Assembly: GCA_033857955.1 (NCBI GenBank)
Contig: JAWVCW010000002.1
Span: 1 to 64,000 of the forward strand
Source: Gaiellasilicea sp033857955
Lineage (GTDB): Bacteria > Actinomycetota > Thermoleophilia > Gaiellales > Gaiellaceae
Length of the DNA: 64,000 nt
Direction of reading: 5' to 3'
Part shown: positions 8,944 through 17,748 of the stretch, piece by piece
How positions within the stretch are numbered: the stretch's first letter is position 1
How the letters are laid out: the number at the start of each line of letters is the position of its first letter
The notes under the pieces: generated by a model
What the model saw: only the letters and a program-made list of their open reading frames with translations
Databases searched by the model: none
What the model was told of the DNA's origin: nothing
Position numbers and translations under genes: made by a program

Positions 8944-9299
8944 CCGGGAAGCTCGGTCAGCTCGACGAGATTCCCGAAGGGGTCGCGGCACATGAAGCGC
9001 GGCTGGCCCACGATCTCCGTCGGCGTCCGCGTCTCGATTCCGGCAGCCTCGAGCTTGCCCCGCAGCTCGTCCAGACCCGCGTCTACCGCGAGGCAGAAGT
9101 GCGCGTTCCGCGGCGGCTCGTCGCCCGTCCGCATCAGATGCAGCTCGAGGTCGCCGCCCACGCTGAGCCACACGAGCTCGTTCGGGTCGAGCTTCGGCGG
9201 CACCGGCTTCTCCTCGAGGCCGAGCAACCCGCCGTAGAACGCCCGCGCGGCGTCGGCCCCGTCCGCGGCGATCGCGATTGAGACGTGCTGCAGCCTCAT
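8940..9299 (-). CDS. VOC (glyoxalase/bleomycin-resistance fold) family protein
   Basis: A 119-residue protein with the paired beta-alpha-beta-beta-beta modules of the vicinal oxygen chelate fold. It opens MRLQHVSIAI and ends with the typical FRDPFGN-like segment (CRDPFGNLVELTE). Candidate metal ligands are His5, Glu in LELHLM and Glu near the C-terminus. It could act as a dioxygenase, isomerase or lyase on a small sugar-derived metabolite; the fold does not decide this. It sits between the isomerase and the xylulokinase with overlapping junctions, so a catabolic role in the same pathway is inferred. Confidence 0.82.
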   Translation of the reverse strand: MRLQHVSIAIAADGADAARAFYGGLLGLEEKPVPPKLDPNELVWLSVGGDLELHLMRTGDEPPRNAHFCLAVDAGLDELRGKLEAAGIETRTPTEIVGQPRFMCRDPFGNLVELTELPG

Positions 9300-9309
9300 G
9301 CGCACTACC

Positions 9310-10308
9310 TCATGCACCCATCGCGGCGTAGACGAGCTCGTAGGCCCGCACCGCGTCCTTCTCATGCTGCGCCGCGCGCAGCGCCGCGTCGTCGATCCGC
9401 GACGCGATCCCGTCGATGAAGTTCCACTGCAGGATGCTCCGCCTGACCGAGCCGACCGCGTCCTCGGTGTAGGGGTAGAGGTCGAAGCCGAGCCGCTCGC
9501 CGTTCTCACCGTACTTCGCACGCCGCAGCTCGACCGCCAGCTCGATCGTCTCCATGAAGCGGATCGTCCCGACCATGTTGTCGTCGTCGAAGGTGCCCCA
9601 GCCGTCGTTCGCGTGCAGGTGGCCGAGCAGGCCTTCCGCCGAGAGCATCGCCGCGTATTCGGCCAGGCTCTCGCCGTTCATGATCAGGTGCTGCCAGTCC
9701 ATGTTGACCGTGACGTTGTCGATCCCCTGGCGGCGCAGCGAGTGGATCACATGCAGCGTCATGCCGACGTTGCGCATCAGGATCTTCATCGCCGGCTCGG
9801 AGTTCTTGTGCTCGAGGAAGACAGTGACGCCCTGCTCCTTCGCGTGCTGCGCGGCCTGGCCGACTCCGTCGACGAACCTCGCCCAGGACTCCTTGTACGG
9901 CGTCTGGAACGGATAGTTGTAGCCCTCGATCCCGGGCCAGATGATCATCTGGGCGCCAACCTCGGCGGCGAGGTCGATCGCCTCGCGGGTCAGCCGGAGG
10001 GCCTCCTCGCGCGTCGTGTCGTCGGGCGAGCAGAGGGCGCCTTTGGCGAAGCGCGGGTCAAGATGGAGCCCGCTCGCGACGCAGTAGATGCCGTGGCCGT
10101 CGAGCGCCTCCCGCACCTCGTCCAGGTTCTCGGGCGAGAGCTCCTGCGGGTAGTGGAACTCGTAGTCGTCAATCAGGTCGCCGAGCCCTGCGACTGCGGT
10201 CCGGATCCTGTCGGTCGTCGTCTGGCCGGCGAGCTCGGGCTTGTAGCCGCCGGGGTTGAACCTGGTCGCCATGTTGCCGAACGCCCAGATGCCGAGTGAC
10301 GTCTTCAT
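9310..10308 (-). CDS. Xylose isomerase-like TIM-barrel sugar isomerase
   Basis: A 332-residue protein of the xylose isomerase/AP endonuclease 2 superfamily. Metal-site motifs of sugar isomerases are visible: Glu in VFLEHKNSEP, Asp in VNMDWQHL, and HLHANDGWGTFDDD. It is shorter than classical XylA (about 390-440), so the precise sugar may differ (xylose, rhamnose or another aldose). ATG 10308 follows AGGAG at good spacing and overlaps the GH13 stop. Together with the xylulokinase-like gene it suggests aldose to ketose conversion followed by phosphorylation. I would place it in a xylose-isomerase-like family rather than call it XylA outright. Confidence 0.87.
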   Translation of the reverse strand: MKTSLGIWAFGNMATRFNPGGYKPELAGQTTTDRIRTAVAGLGDLIDDYEFHYPQELSPENLDEVREALDGHGIYCVASGLHLDPRFAKGALCSPDDTTREEALRLTREAIDLAAEVGAQMIIWPGIEGYNYPFQTPYKESWARFVDGVGQAAQHAKEQGVTVFLEHKNSEPAMKILMRNVGMTLHVIHSLRRQGIDNVTVNMDWQHLIMNGESLAEYAAMLSAEGLLGHLHANDGWGTFDDDNMVGTIRFMETIELAVELRRAKYGENGERLGFDLYPYTEDAVGSVRRSILQWNFIDGIASRIDDAALRAAQHEKDAVRAYELVYAAMGA

Positions 10309-11840
10309 CTTCCAGCTCCTCTCTTGATCCAGGCTGCGGTGTTCTCGGGCAGTGTCGTCGTGATGCCAGGCTCGCTCGCGAGCACGAGCTCCCCCTCCGG
10401 CAGCTCGAGCGGCGGCGCATCGAAGTTCACGACGCATGTCAGCTCGCCGCGGTCGAAGCTCATCGTCCCTTGCGGGCTCTCGCGCCACGCGAAGTCGTCG
10501 CCGCGCGGTCGCAGCCGGAGGGCCGAGCGGAAGAGAGAGAGCATCGACGCCGGGTCGTCCTCCTGCGCCTCGACGCTGACGCTGCCCCAGTCCTGCGGCA
10601 TCGGCAGCCAGGGATGCCCCTCCGTGAACCCGAACGTCGGCGGGTCGGTCGTCCAGGGAATCGGGACACGGCAGCCGTCGCGCCCCTTCCGGGCCCCGTT
10701 CGTGCGGAAGAAGATCGGGTCCTGGCGGACGTCGTCCGGAAGCTCGACCTCCTCGAGCCCGAGCTCCTGGCCCTGGTAGGTGAACGATGTTCCCGGCAGG
10801 CCGAAGAGGAGCAAGGCCGCCGCGCGTGCGCGGCGCTGCCCGAGCTCCCCGCCGCCGTAGCGTGTCGGCAGCCGGGTGACGTCGTGGTTCTCGAACACCC
10901 AGGTCGCTGGCGCGCCGACGACGCCGAGCGCGACGAGCGTCCGGTCGATCGTCTCGCGCATGTGCTCAGCCTCCCAGGGTGCGAAGAGGAGCGCGAAGTT
11001 GAAGGACAGGTGGAGCTGATCGGGGCCGACGTAGCTCGCGATCTTGTCCTGGTTCTCGATCACGATCTCGCCCACGTACATCCGGTCGCCGGGATACTCG
11101 TCCGCCACTTCCCGCCAGCGGCGGTAGAGCGGATGCAGCTCGGGTTGCATCAGCGCGGAGAGCCAGTCGCCGAAGTGCGGCCGCGGCACCGGCTCGACCA
11201 TCTCGCGCAGGTCCTGGGCCTTGAAGAGCGCATGTGCGACGTCGATTCGAAAGCCGTCGACGCCCCGGTCGAGCCAGAAGCGGAGGATCTGCTCGAACTC
11301 GCGTTGCACGTCGTCGTTGTGCCAGTCGAGGTCCGGTTGCTCCGGGGCGAAGAAGTGGAGGTAGTAGTCGCCGGTGGCTTCGTCGCGCGTCCACGCGGGG
11401 CCGCCGAAGGCGGACGTCCAGCCGTTCGGCGGCCCACCGTTCCGGCCGGGGCGGAAGAAATAGCGGGCGCGGTGAGGGTGCTTCGGGTCGGCGATCGCGT
11501 TCCGGAACCACTCGTGCTGGTCCGACGTGGGGTTCGGGACGATGTCGATCGTCACCTTGATGTCGAGCTCGTGCGCGTCGGCGACGAGCGCGTCGAAGTC
11601 CTCGAGCGTGCCGAACTGAGGATCGACGTCCGTGTAGTCGGCGACGTCGTAGCCGTGGTCTGCCTGCGGCGAGGGGTAGAACGGAGTCAGCCAGAGCGCG
11701 TCGACGCCGAGCTTTTTCAGGTAGGGGAGGCGCGAGCGGATTCCGGGTAGGTCGCCGACGCCGTCGCCGTTCGAGTCCTGGAAGCTCCGCACGTAGATCT
11801 GGTAGAAGGCCGCGCTTCGCCACCACTGGTTGTCAGACAC
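10305..11840 (-). CDS. GH13 alpha-glucosidase
   Basis: A cytoplasmic 511-residue alpha-amylase-family hydrolase (usual range 500-560). N-terminal WWRSAAFYQIYVRSF and the GHDVADY-type segment GYDVADYTDVD are typical of oligo-1,6-glucosidase or alpha-glucosidase subfamilies. Catalytic regions are the nucleophile Asp in DGFRIDVAHAL, the acid/base Glu in YVGEIV and the stabiliser Asp in FENHDV. It has no signal peptide. GTG 11840 was chosen because it gives the conserved N-terminus; the open frame upstream is Arg-rich and antisense. It overlaps the upstream dehydrogenase by 8 bp. It would release glucose from imported alpha-glucosides. Confidence 0.92.
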   Translation of the reverse strand: MSDNQWWRSAAFYQIYVRSFQDSNGDGVGDLPGIRSRLPYLKKLGVDALWLTPFYPSPQADHGYDVADYTDVDPQFGTLEDFDALVADAHELDIKVTIDIVPNPTSDQHEWFRNAIADPKHPHRARYFFRPGRNGGPPNGWTSAFGGPAWTRDEATGDYYLHFFAPEQPDLDWHNDDVQREFEQILRFWLDRGVDGFRIDVAHALFKAQDLREMVEPVPRPHFGDWLSALMQPELHPLYRRWREVADEYPGDRMYVGEIVIENQDKIASYVGPDQLHLSFNFALLFAPWEAEHMRETIDRTLVALGVVGAPATWVFENHDVTRLPTRYGGGELGQRRARAAALLLFGLPGTSFTYQGQELGLEEVELPDDVRQDPIFFRTNGARKGRDGCRVPIPWTTDPPTFGFTEGHPWLPMPQDWGSVSVEAQEDDPASMLSLFRSALRLRPRGDDFAWRESPQGTMSFDRGELTCVVNFDAPPLELPEGELVLASEPGITTTLPENTAAWIKRGAGR

Positions 11841-12864
11841 GGGCCGCCACCGCCTCTCCGACCTCCGTCGTCGACGCCGTGCCGCCGAGGTCGCGCGTGC
11901 GAATGCCCTCACTGCAGACCGACTCCAGCGCGGCCATCAGCCGCTTCGCCCCGTCGTCTTCGCGGAGGTGCTCCAGCAGCAGCGAGGCGCTCCAGATAGC
12001 GCCGACCGGGTTCGCGATCCCCTTGCCGGCGATGTCGGGCGCCGAGCCGTGCACCGGCTCGAAGACTCCGGGCGTGTCCGAGCCCGGCGCGAGGCTGGCG
12101 CTCGCCGCCATGCCCATCCCGCCCTGGAGCTCGGCCGCGATGTCGGTGAGCACGTCGCCGAAGAGGTTCGAGGCGACGACGACGTCGAGGCTGAGCGGGT
12201 TCCGGACCATCCGCGCCGCGAGTGCGTCCACGAGCGCCCGCTCGACCGTCACGTCCGGATGCTCGGCGGCGACCTCCTCGACGACCTCGTCCCACAGGAC
12301 GTAGCCGTAGCGCGAGGCGTTCGACTTCGTCGCGCTCGTCAGGATCCCGCGGCGGCTCTCGGCTAGCTCGAACGCATGCTCGACGACGCGTCGCACGCCC
12401 TCTCGCGTGAAGACGGCCGTCTCGATCCCGACCTCGTGTGGATGCCCGGTGTGTGCGCGGCCGCCGACCCCCGCGTACTCGCCTTCGGTGTTCTCGCGGA
12501 CGAAGAGCATGTCGACGGGAGGCGAGCCGGCCAGCGGAGACGGGACGCCGTCGAGGAGGCGCGCCGGCCGCAGGTTCGCCCAGAGATCCAGTCCCTGGCG
12601 GAGCGGCAGCAGCAGACCCCACAGCGTCACGTGGTCCGGGACGCTTGGATCGCCGACCGCGCCGAGGAGCACCGCGTCGTAGCCGCGCACAACATCGAGC
12701 GCGTCGGCGGGCATCATCGTCCCGGTCTCGTGGAAGTAGGCCGAGCCCCACGGAAGCTCGTCCCACTCGAGGTCGAGCCCGACCGCGTCGACGGCCTTCC
12801 GTGCCTCGGCGACGACCTCGGGGCCGGCGCCGTCGCCGGGGATCACGGCGATGCGGTGCGTCAT
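11833..12864 (-). CDS. Isopropylmalate/tartrate dehydrogenase-type beta-decarboxylating dehydrogenase
   Basis: A 343-residue NAD(P)-dependent enzyme of the isocitrate/isopropylmalate dehydrogenase family. Visible motifs are IPGDGAGPEVV, the substrate-binding VRENTEGEYAG, the catalytic Lys in TSATKSNA, and the metal-binding SNLFGDVLTD. The 343-residue length and HVTLWGLLLPLRQGLDLWANLRPA pattern fit the tartrate dehydrogenase/decarboxylase or D-malate dehydrogenase branch better than LeuB, and no leu genes are near. The ATG at 12864 has AGGAGG and overlaps the PfkB stop. In this operon it probably oxidises a hydroxy acid arising from sugar breakdown. Confidence 0.88.
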   Translation of the reverse strand: MTHRIAVIPGDGAGPEVVAEARKAVDAVGLDLEWDELPWGSAYFHETGTMMPADALDVVRGYDAVLLGAVGDPSVPDHVTLWGLLLPLRQGLDLWANLRPARLLDGVPSPLAGSPPVDMLFVRENTEGEYAGVGGRAHTGHPHEVGIETAVFTREGVRRVVEHAFELAESRRGILTSATKSNASRYGYVLWDEVVEEVAAEHPDVTVERALVDALAARMVRNPLSLDVVVASNLFGDVLTDIAAELQGGMGMAASASLAPGSDTPGVFEPVHGSAPDIAGKGIANPVGAIWSASLLLEHLREDDGAKRLMAALESVCSEGIRTRDLGGTASTTEVGEAVAARV

Positions 12865-13688
12865 CGAACCTCCTGGCGGGTGGGGATCGCCGAGCGCCCG
12901 TCGAGCGCCCGGCAGGACAGGGCGGCGCACGCGTTCGCGAACGCGAGCGCGTCGCCGAGTGGGACATCTTCCACGAGTTGCGCGAGCAGCGCGCCGTGGA
13001 AGACGTCGCCGGCGCCGAGCGTGCTGAGGGCGTCGACGGGTCGCGCGGGAACGCCGATGACCTCGTCGCCTGTGTAGGCGACGGATCCGTCCTGGCCGCG
13101 AGTGACGACGACGAGCTCGGCGCCGGCGTCCAGCGCGGCCGCCGCGGTGCCGAAGTCGCGCTCGAGACCCTCCTGGGTCGGTGCGTAGAGAGCGACCCCG
13201 GCGAGATCAAGCCCTGGGATCGCGTTGCCGCCGTCGATTGAGAGCCGGACGTCACGCGGCGCGGTGGCGTAGCCGGCGTGGTCGACGTGGACCCAGTCGC
13301 CGCTGCGGCAAAGATCGAGCGCCTCGTTCGTCAGCGCGAGCGGCGGCAGCGAGCCCGGGTAGTGGACGATCGCGCGGCCGCCGTCGCCGACGAGGATCGA
13401 GCTCTGCGGTGAGCGAGCCCACGGGACCGTCGCGAGGTGTGACACGTCGACGCCCTCGACCGCAAGGCCGTCCCGGATCGCGTCGCCCGTCGCGTCGCCG
13501 CCGACCGCACCGACGAAAGCCACGCCGACGCCCAGCCGGGCAAGTGTCACGGCCGCCGTTGCGGCAGGGCCGCCCCCTGCGACCACAAGCTCGGTGGCGA
13601 CCACGCGGTCGTCGGAGGCCGGATGGCGCGGCAGCGCAAAGATCGAGTCGAGCGTGGCCAGCCCGACGCAGACGACGCGGGCGCTCAC
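12861..13688 (-). CDS. PfkB-family carbohydrate kinase (ribokinase group B, YihV-like)
   Basis: A 275-residue ribokinase-fold sugar kinase. The C-terminal PfkB signature STLGAGDVFHGA carries the catalytic Asp (about residue 228), and the N-terminal GGGPAATAAVTLARLG lies in the substrate region. As I recall it, the protein matches E. coli YihV (sulfofructose kinase) in several unusual places: GGGPAATAAV, the SxQSxIxV then HYP segment, and the late GRSAIP stretch. That suggests a ketose kinase of the same subgroup, but phosphoryl acceptors in this group vary. It overlaps the GH38 stop by four bases (GTGA). Confidence 0.88.
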   Translation of the reverse strand: MSARVVCVGLATLDSIFALPRHPASDDRVVATELVVAGGGPAATAAVTLARLGVGVAFVGAVGGDATGDAIRDGLAVEGVDVSHLATVPWARSPQSSILVGDGGRAIVHYPGSLPPLALTNEALDLCRSGDWVHVDHAGYATAPRDVRLSIDGGNAIPGLDLAGVALYAPTQEGLERDFGTAAAALDAGAELVVVTRGQDGSVAYTGDEVIGVPARPVDALSTLGAGDVFHGALLAQLVEDVPLGDALAFANACAALSCRALDGRSAIPTRQEVR

Positions 13689-16519
13689 GAGACCTTCACC
13701 GTCAGCAGCTGGTGCGGGAGGTAGGGCATGACGATCTCGTCGCCGTCGAGCTCGAGCGGGTCGCCGTCGTCCTCGAGCGCGTTCGCAAGCCGGGCTGAGG
13801 CGAAGGGGATGCCGAGGCGGAGACGCGCCGTGCCGCGGCCGCCGTGCGCCTCGTAGAGCCGCAGGACGAGCGCGACGGAGTCCTCGGCCCGCTTGATCGT
13901 GTCGAGCACGAGGTTCGGGTCGTCGACCGAGGCGAACGAGCCGGGCTCGGCGTCGGTCCAGCGCAGCGGCGCGTTGAACCGCACCGCGTCGGCGAGGACG
14001 CCGGCTTCGCGCCAGCCGCCGGCGTGCGGCAGCAGGGCATAGGAGAACTCGTGCGCGCCCTGGTCGGCGTCCGGATCCGGGCTCGTCGGCGAGCGCAGGA
14101 GGCTGACGCGCAGATCGCCGCCAAGGCAGCTGTAGCCGTACTTCGAGTCGGTCAGAAGGGCAGCGCCGAAGCCGTGCTCGGAGAGATCGGCGAAGCGATG
14201 GCCGGGCACTTCGTAGCGGGCGCGATCCCAGCTCGTCGAGTAGTGCGTCGGCCTCTCGGCGTAGCCGTATGGCATCTCATAGGTTGCGTTCGGGGCGGTC
14301 ACGGCGAGCGGAAAGCATGCCTTGAGCAGCGTGTGCCGCTCGCGCCAGTCGACGGACGCATGGAATTCGAGCCTGCGCGAGCCTGCGTCGAGCCGCACGA
14401 CCTGCCGGTACCCGGGCCGCTCGAAGGCGATCTCCGCGCGCAGCGGCGAGTCGGTCGCGACCTCGTGCGACTCGAACGGCGGAGCGTCGCGGCGCGTGCG
14501 CAGATGGGCCGGATCGATGTCCCACGCATCGAACTGCACCGGCCGGTCTTCGTAGAGCTCGAGCCGGTTGCCGGGCGCGGCGAGCGTCTCGCGTCCCGTC
14601 GCCTTGTGCAGAACGCTGAGCACGGTGCCGTCCGGCGTGAGCTGCGCGCGCAGGTGCTCGTTCTCGAACGTCAGCCCGTCGAGCCGCACCTCCTTTCCCG
14701 CGGCCACGATCGCTCCCGCGCCGTAGGGCGGCGCCTCGACGACGTGCAGATCGCCGGCCGGAGCCTGGACGACCTCACGCCGCGCGAACCCGGTCGTGTT
14801 CACCGGTGTCTCGCCCGAACCGCAGAGCGCGTTCGCCTCGGCCTCGACGCCGGCGAGGGCGCGCTCCGACTCCTCGTGCACGAGCCGGATCGAGGAGCCG
14901 GGAAGGATGTCGTGGAACTGGTTCACGAGCAACCGCTTCCAGAGCCCGTCGAGCTCGGCACGTGGGTAGTCGCCGCCGCGGAGGCAGGCGAGGAACTCTG
15001 CGTCGTGGAGCGCCTGCTCGCAGCGGCGGTTCAGCCGCTTCGTCCGCGCCTGGGTCGTGTAGACGCCCCGGTGGTACTCGAAGTAGAGCTCGCCGACGAC
15101 GACCGGCCGCGCGGCCGGCTCGTCCTCGAGCGCCGTGAAGAACTCGTCACTCGTCGCCACGCGCGTCCGCGGCAGCCCCTGCAGGTCGTGTGCGCGCCTC
15201 AGTGTCTCGAGCATCGCGCGCGTCGGGCCGCCGCCGCCGTCGCCGTAGCCAAATATGAGCAGGCTCGTCGCGGAGCTTTCGTGATCCTTGTACTCGCGCG
15301 CGCTGCGGAGCAGGTCCGGCACGGTTGCGTCGCTCGAGTAGGTGTCCGCGGGCGGAAAGTGACCGAGCACCTCGCTCCCGTCGACTCCGCGCCACGTGAA
15401 GGTGTGCTGCTCCGGCTGGTTGAAGCGGTTCCAGGAGAGCTTCTGCGTCAGGAAGCGCGTGATCCCCACCTGGCGCAGGATCTGCGGCAGCTGGCCGTTG
15501 TAGCCGAACGCATCGGGGCTCCAGAACTCGCGGCAACGGCTGCCGAACTCGTGCTCGAAGAAGCGCTGGCCGACCAGAAAGTGCCGCACGAGCGCCTCAC
15601 CGGACGGGAGGTTGCAGTCCGGCTCGACCCAGCTGCCGCCGACGGGGATGAACTGGCCTGCAGCGACCTTCTCCCGGATCCGCTCCCAGAGCTCCGGGCT
15701 CCGCTCCTTGATCCACGCGTAGTGGACGGCCTGCGAGCAGGCAAACCGGTACTCGGGGTACTCGTCCATGTAGCGCACCTGGGTCGAGAAGCTGCGGACC
15801 GCCTTGCGCCGGCTCTCGTCGAGCGGCCACAGCCAGGCGGTGTCCAGATGCGCATGGCCGATCGCCGCGAGTGCGTGGGCGTGCGTCCCGTTCGTCCGTT
15901 CGTAGAGTCTCGCGAGGATCGCCGGATCGCCGTCGTCGCAGAAGCGCTCGAGCTCGCCACGCAGGAGGCCGGCGAGGCTCGGATCGACGCCTTCGCCTGC
16001 CTCCAGCGCGCGCAGCGTCTCGAAGTCGAAGTACAGCCGCCAGGCCTCGCGGTCGAAGACGGCGAGCTCGCAGCGGTGCAGCTCGTACGGAGCGTCCTGG
16101 CGCCCGAACATGTTGTTACAGGCCAGCTCGACGGCCAAATCGATGTGTTCTCCCGCCCCGGCCCGCTCGACGAGGGTCGCGTCCGGATGGTGGCGGTTCA
16201 GGCCCTGGACCGGAATGCCGCGCAACCAGAGCGTCGCCTCGCTCGCGGAGTCCCAGAGCAGGTCGACGCGCTTTCCGGCCCACTCGTCCGGCAGCGTGGC
16301 CGACCCCTGGAACCACCAGGTCGACCAGAGCGGGCCGAACCGCTCGCCGAGCTCGGCCGGCCGGTAGCCGAGCCGGGACGCCTCGTCGAACGGGATCCGC
16401 TCGACCGGCCCCGCAACGACCAGCTCGTCCAGCGGCCGCGTCTCGGGATGGATCAGCGACTTGAGCCGCTCGGAGGCCTGCGCCAGGCGGGCGCGCGTGT
16501 ACTCGAGATGCCGGATCAA
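13685..16519 (-). CDS. GH38 alpha-mannosidase (long form)
   Basis: A cytoplasmic 944-residue alpha-mannosidase of family GH38. Residues 1-205 form an N-terminal ancillary beta domain, as in MAN2C1-type enzymes. The catalytic domain begins at GHAHLDTAWLWP (about residue 216, zinc ligands His and Asp). The nucleophile Asp is in FWSPDAFGYNG (about residue 333). The mid domain and C-terminal beta-sandwiches fill the rest (KYGYSCLGGDLRVSLLRSPT). No signal peptide is visible. The only fitting start is TTG 16519, ten bases after the ABC ATPase stop, with no clear ribosome site, so coupling to upstream translation is likely. It would remove alpha-linked mannose from imported glycans. The window has a second GH38 with a different architecture. 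Confidence 0.94.
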   Translation of the reverse strand: MIRHLEYTRARLAQASERLKSLIHPETRPLDELVVAGPVERIPFDEASRLGYRPAELGERFGPLWSTWWFQGSATLPDEWAGKRVDLLWDSASEATLWLRGIPVQGLNRHHPDATLVERAGAGEHIDLAVELACNNMFGRQDAPYELHRCELAVFDREAWRLYFDFETLRALEAGEGVDPSLAGLLRGELERFCDDGDPAILARLYERTNGTHAHALAAIGHAHLDTAWLWPLDESRRKAVRSFSTQVRYMDEYPEYRFACSQAVHYAWIKERSPELWERIREKVAAGQFIPVGGSWVEPDCNLPSGEALVRHFLVGQRFFEHEFGSRCREFWSPDAFGYNGQLPQILRQVGITRFLTQKLSWNRFNQPEQHTFTWRGVDGSEVLGHFPPADTYSSDATVPDLLRSAREYKDHESSATSLLIFGYGDGGGGPTRAMLETLRRAHDLQGLPRTRVATSDEFFTALEDEPAARPVVVGELYFEYHRGVYTTQARTKRLNRRCEQALHDAEFLACLRGGDYPRAELDGLWKRLLVNQFHDILPGSSIRLVHEESERALAGVEAEANALCGSGETPVNTTGFARREVVQAPAGDLHVVEAPPYGAGAIVAAGKEVRLDGLTFENEHLRAQLTPDGTVLSVLHKATGRETLAAPGNRLELYEDRPVQFDAWDIDPAHLRTRRDAPPFESHEVATDSPLRAEIAFERPGYRQVVRLDAGSRRLEFHASVDWRERHTLLKACFPLAVTAPNATYEMPYGYAERPTHYSTSWDRARYEVPGHRFADLSEHGFGAALLTDSKYGYSCLGGDLRVSLLRSPTSPDPDADQGAHEFSYALLPHAGGWREAGVLADAVRFNAPLRWTDAEPGSFASVDDPNLVLDTIKRAEDSVALVLRLYEAHGGRGTARLRLGIPFASARLANALEDDGDPLELDGDEIVMPYLPHQLLTVKVS

Positions 16520-16529
16520 GCTGACGAGA

Positions 16530-17699
16530 CTACGGCGTCTGCTGCGTGATCAGCGTCTCGCCGGTCTCGGGCGAGAAGAAGTAGAGCCGGGCCGGATCGA
16601 CCGAGAGCGTGATCGTGTCGCCCACCTTGGCCTGCGTCCGGGCATCGACGCGAGCCGCGAACAGGCCGCGGTCGCCGCCCGCCAGCAGCTGTCCGTCGTC
16701 GTCCTCGTCGTCGGTGCGCGCCTCCTCGACGACGATCGGCTCCACCCCGAGCTGGAAGAAGAGATGCGAATCGGAGCCGAGCTCCTCGAGCACGTCGACG
16801 TGGACGTCGACCTGCGGCAGGCCCTGCTCGGAGAACGCGACGTCCTCGAACGCCTCGGGACGGATGCCGACGATGACGCGACCGTCTTCGGCGAACTTCG
16901 GCCGGCGGCTGCGGTCGAGCGGGATCGTCAGGTCGCCGATCGAGACGGCGTCGCCGGAGACCTGCGCCTCGACGAGGTTCATCGCCGGCGAGCCGATGAA
17001 CGCGGCGACGAAGATGTTCGACGGGTCCTCGTAGAGCCGCTGCGGTGCGTCGACCTGCTGGATCCGGCCGTCGCGCATCACCGCGACGCGCTGCCCCAGC
17101 GTCATCGCCTCGACCTGGTCGTGGGTGACGTACACGGTCGTCGTGCCGAGGCGCGCGTGCAGCTGCTGCAGCGAGGTGCGCATGCCGACACGCAGCTTCG
17201 CGTCGAGGTTCGAGAGCGGCTCGTCCATCAGGAACGCAGCGGGCTCGCGCACGATCGCGCGGCCCATCGCAACGCGCTGCTGCTGGCCGCCGGAGAGCTG
17301 TCCGGGCCGGCGGTCGAGCAGTTCCTCGAGGCCGAGCATGCGGGCGACCCGCTCGATCCGCTGCTGTGCCTCCTTCTTCGGCGTCTTGCGCACTCGGAGG
17401 CCGTAGCCGAGGTTCTTGCGGACGGTCATGTGCGGGTAGAGCGCGTAGTTCTGGAAGACCATCGCGACATCGCGCCGGGCGGGAGCCAGCTTCGTCACGT
17501 CGCGGTCGCCGATCACGATCCGGCCGTCCGTGATCCCCTCGAGCCCGCCGATCGAGCGGAGAAGAGTCGTCTTGCCGCACCCTGACGGTCCGACGAGGAC
17601 CATGAACTCGCCGTCCTCGATCGTTAGGTTCACGTCGTCGACCGCAACAACGCCGGAGCCGAACTCCTTGCGAACGTCTTCGAGGACGATTTGGCCCAC
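16530..17699 (-). CDS. Sugar ABC transporter ATP-binding protein (MsmX/UgpC/MalK type)
   Basis: A 389-residue ATPase that energises carbohydrate importers. The nucleotide-binding domain has Walker A GPSGCGKTT, the Q-loop, signature LSGGQQQR, Walker B AFLMDEPLS and the switch His in VTHDQVEA. The C-terminal third (from about 240) is the OB/TOBE regulatory domain of MalK-like proteins, here with an acidic insert (DDEDDDGQ). It is the first gene of the minus arm and is divergent from the gene set holding the binding protein and permeases, with which it probably works. GTG 17699 lies only about seven bases after a -10-like hexamer, suggesting a leaderless transcript. Confidence 0.94.
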   Translation of the reverse strand: MGQIVLEDVRKEFGSGVVAVDDVNLTIEDGEFMVLVGPSGCGKTTLLRSIGGLEGITDGRIVIGDRDVTKLAPARRDVAMVFQNYALYPHMTVRKNLGYGLRVRKTPKKEAQQRIERVARMLGLEELLDRRPGQLSGGQQQRVAMGRAIVREPAAFLMDEPLSNLDAKLRVGMRTSLQQLHARLGTTTVYVTHDQVEAMTLGQRVAVMRDGRIQQVDAPQRLYEDPSNIFVAAFIGSPAMNLVEAQVSGDAVSIGDLTIPLDRSRRPKFAEDGRVIVGIRPEAFEDVAFSEQGLPQVDVHVDVLEELGSDSHLFFQLGVEPIVVEEARTDDEDDDGQLLAGGDRGLFAARVDARTQAKVGDTITLSVDPARLYFFSPETGETLITQQTP

Positions 17700-17705
17700 G
17701 GCCGC

Positions 17706-17735
17706 AATCTACCGCTTCGCACGCAGAAAGTGCAA
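17706..17735 (-). promoter_or_regulatory. Candidate leaderless promoter for the ABC ATPase operon
   Basis: On the minus strand, TTGCAC (complement of 17730-17735) is followed after 18 bp by TAGATT (complement of 17706-17711). The expected transcription start falls on or next to the GTG start at 17699. The -35 part overlaps the candidate LacI-type operator. Confidence 0.4.
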
Positions 17736-17748
17736 TCGTTGCCACACA
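17730..17748. promoter_or_regulatory. Candidate LacI-type operator in the divergent sugar promoter
   Basis: The sequence GTGCAATCGTTGCCACACA has GTG/CAC ends around a central CG. Its right half CGTTGCCACACA is matched, with one difference, by CGTTGTCACACA at 22352-22363 upstream of the transporter genes. It also contains the exact inverted repeat GCAA-TCG-TTGC. A shared site for the LacI protein encoded at 21265-22308 is inferred. Confidence 0.45.

Noticed and set aside
9298..10299. Plus-strand 333-residue open frame
   Set aside because: Shadow of the xylose-isomerase-like gene; no family features.
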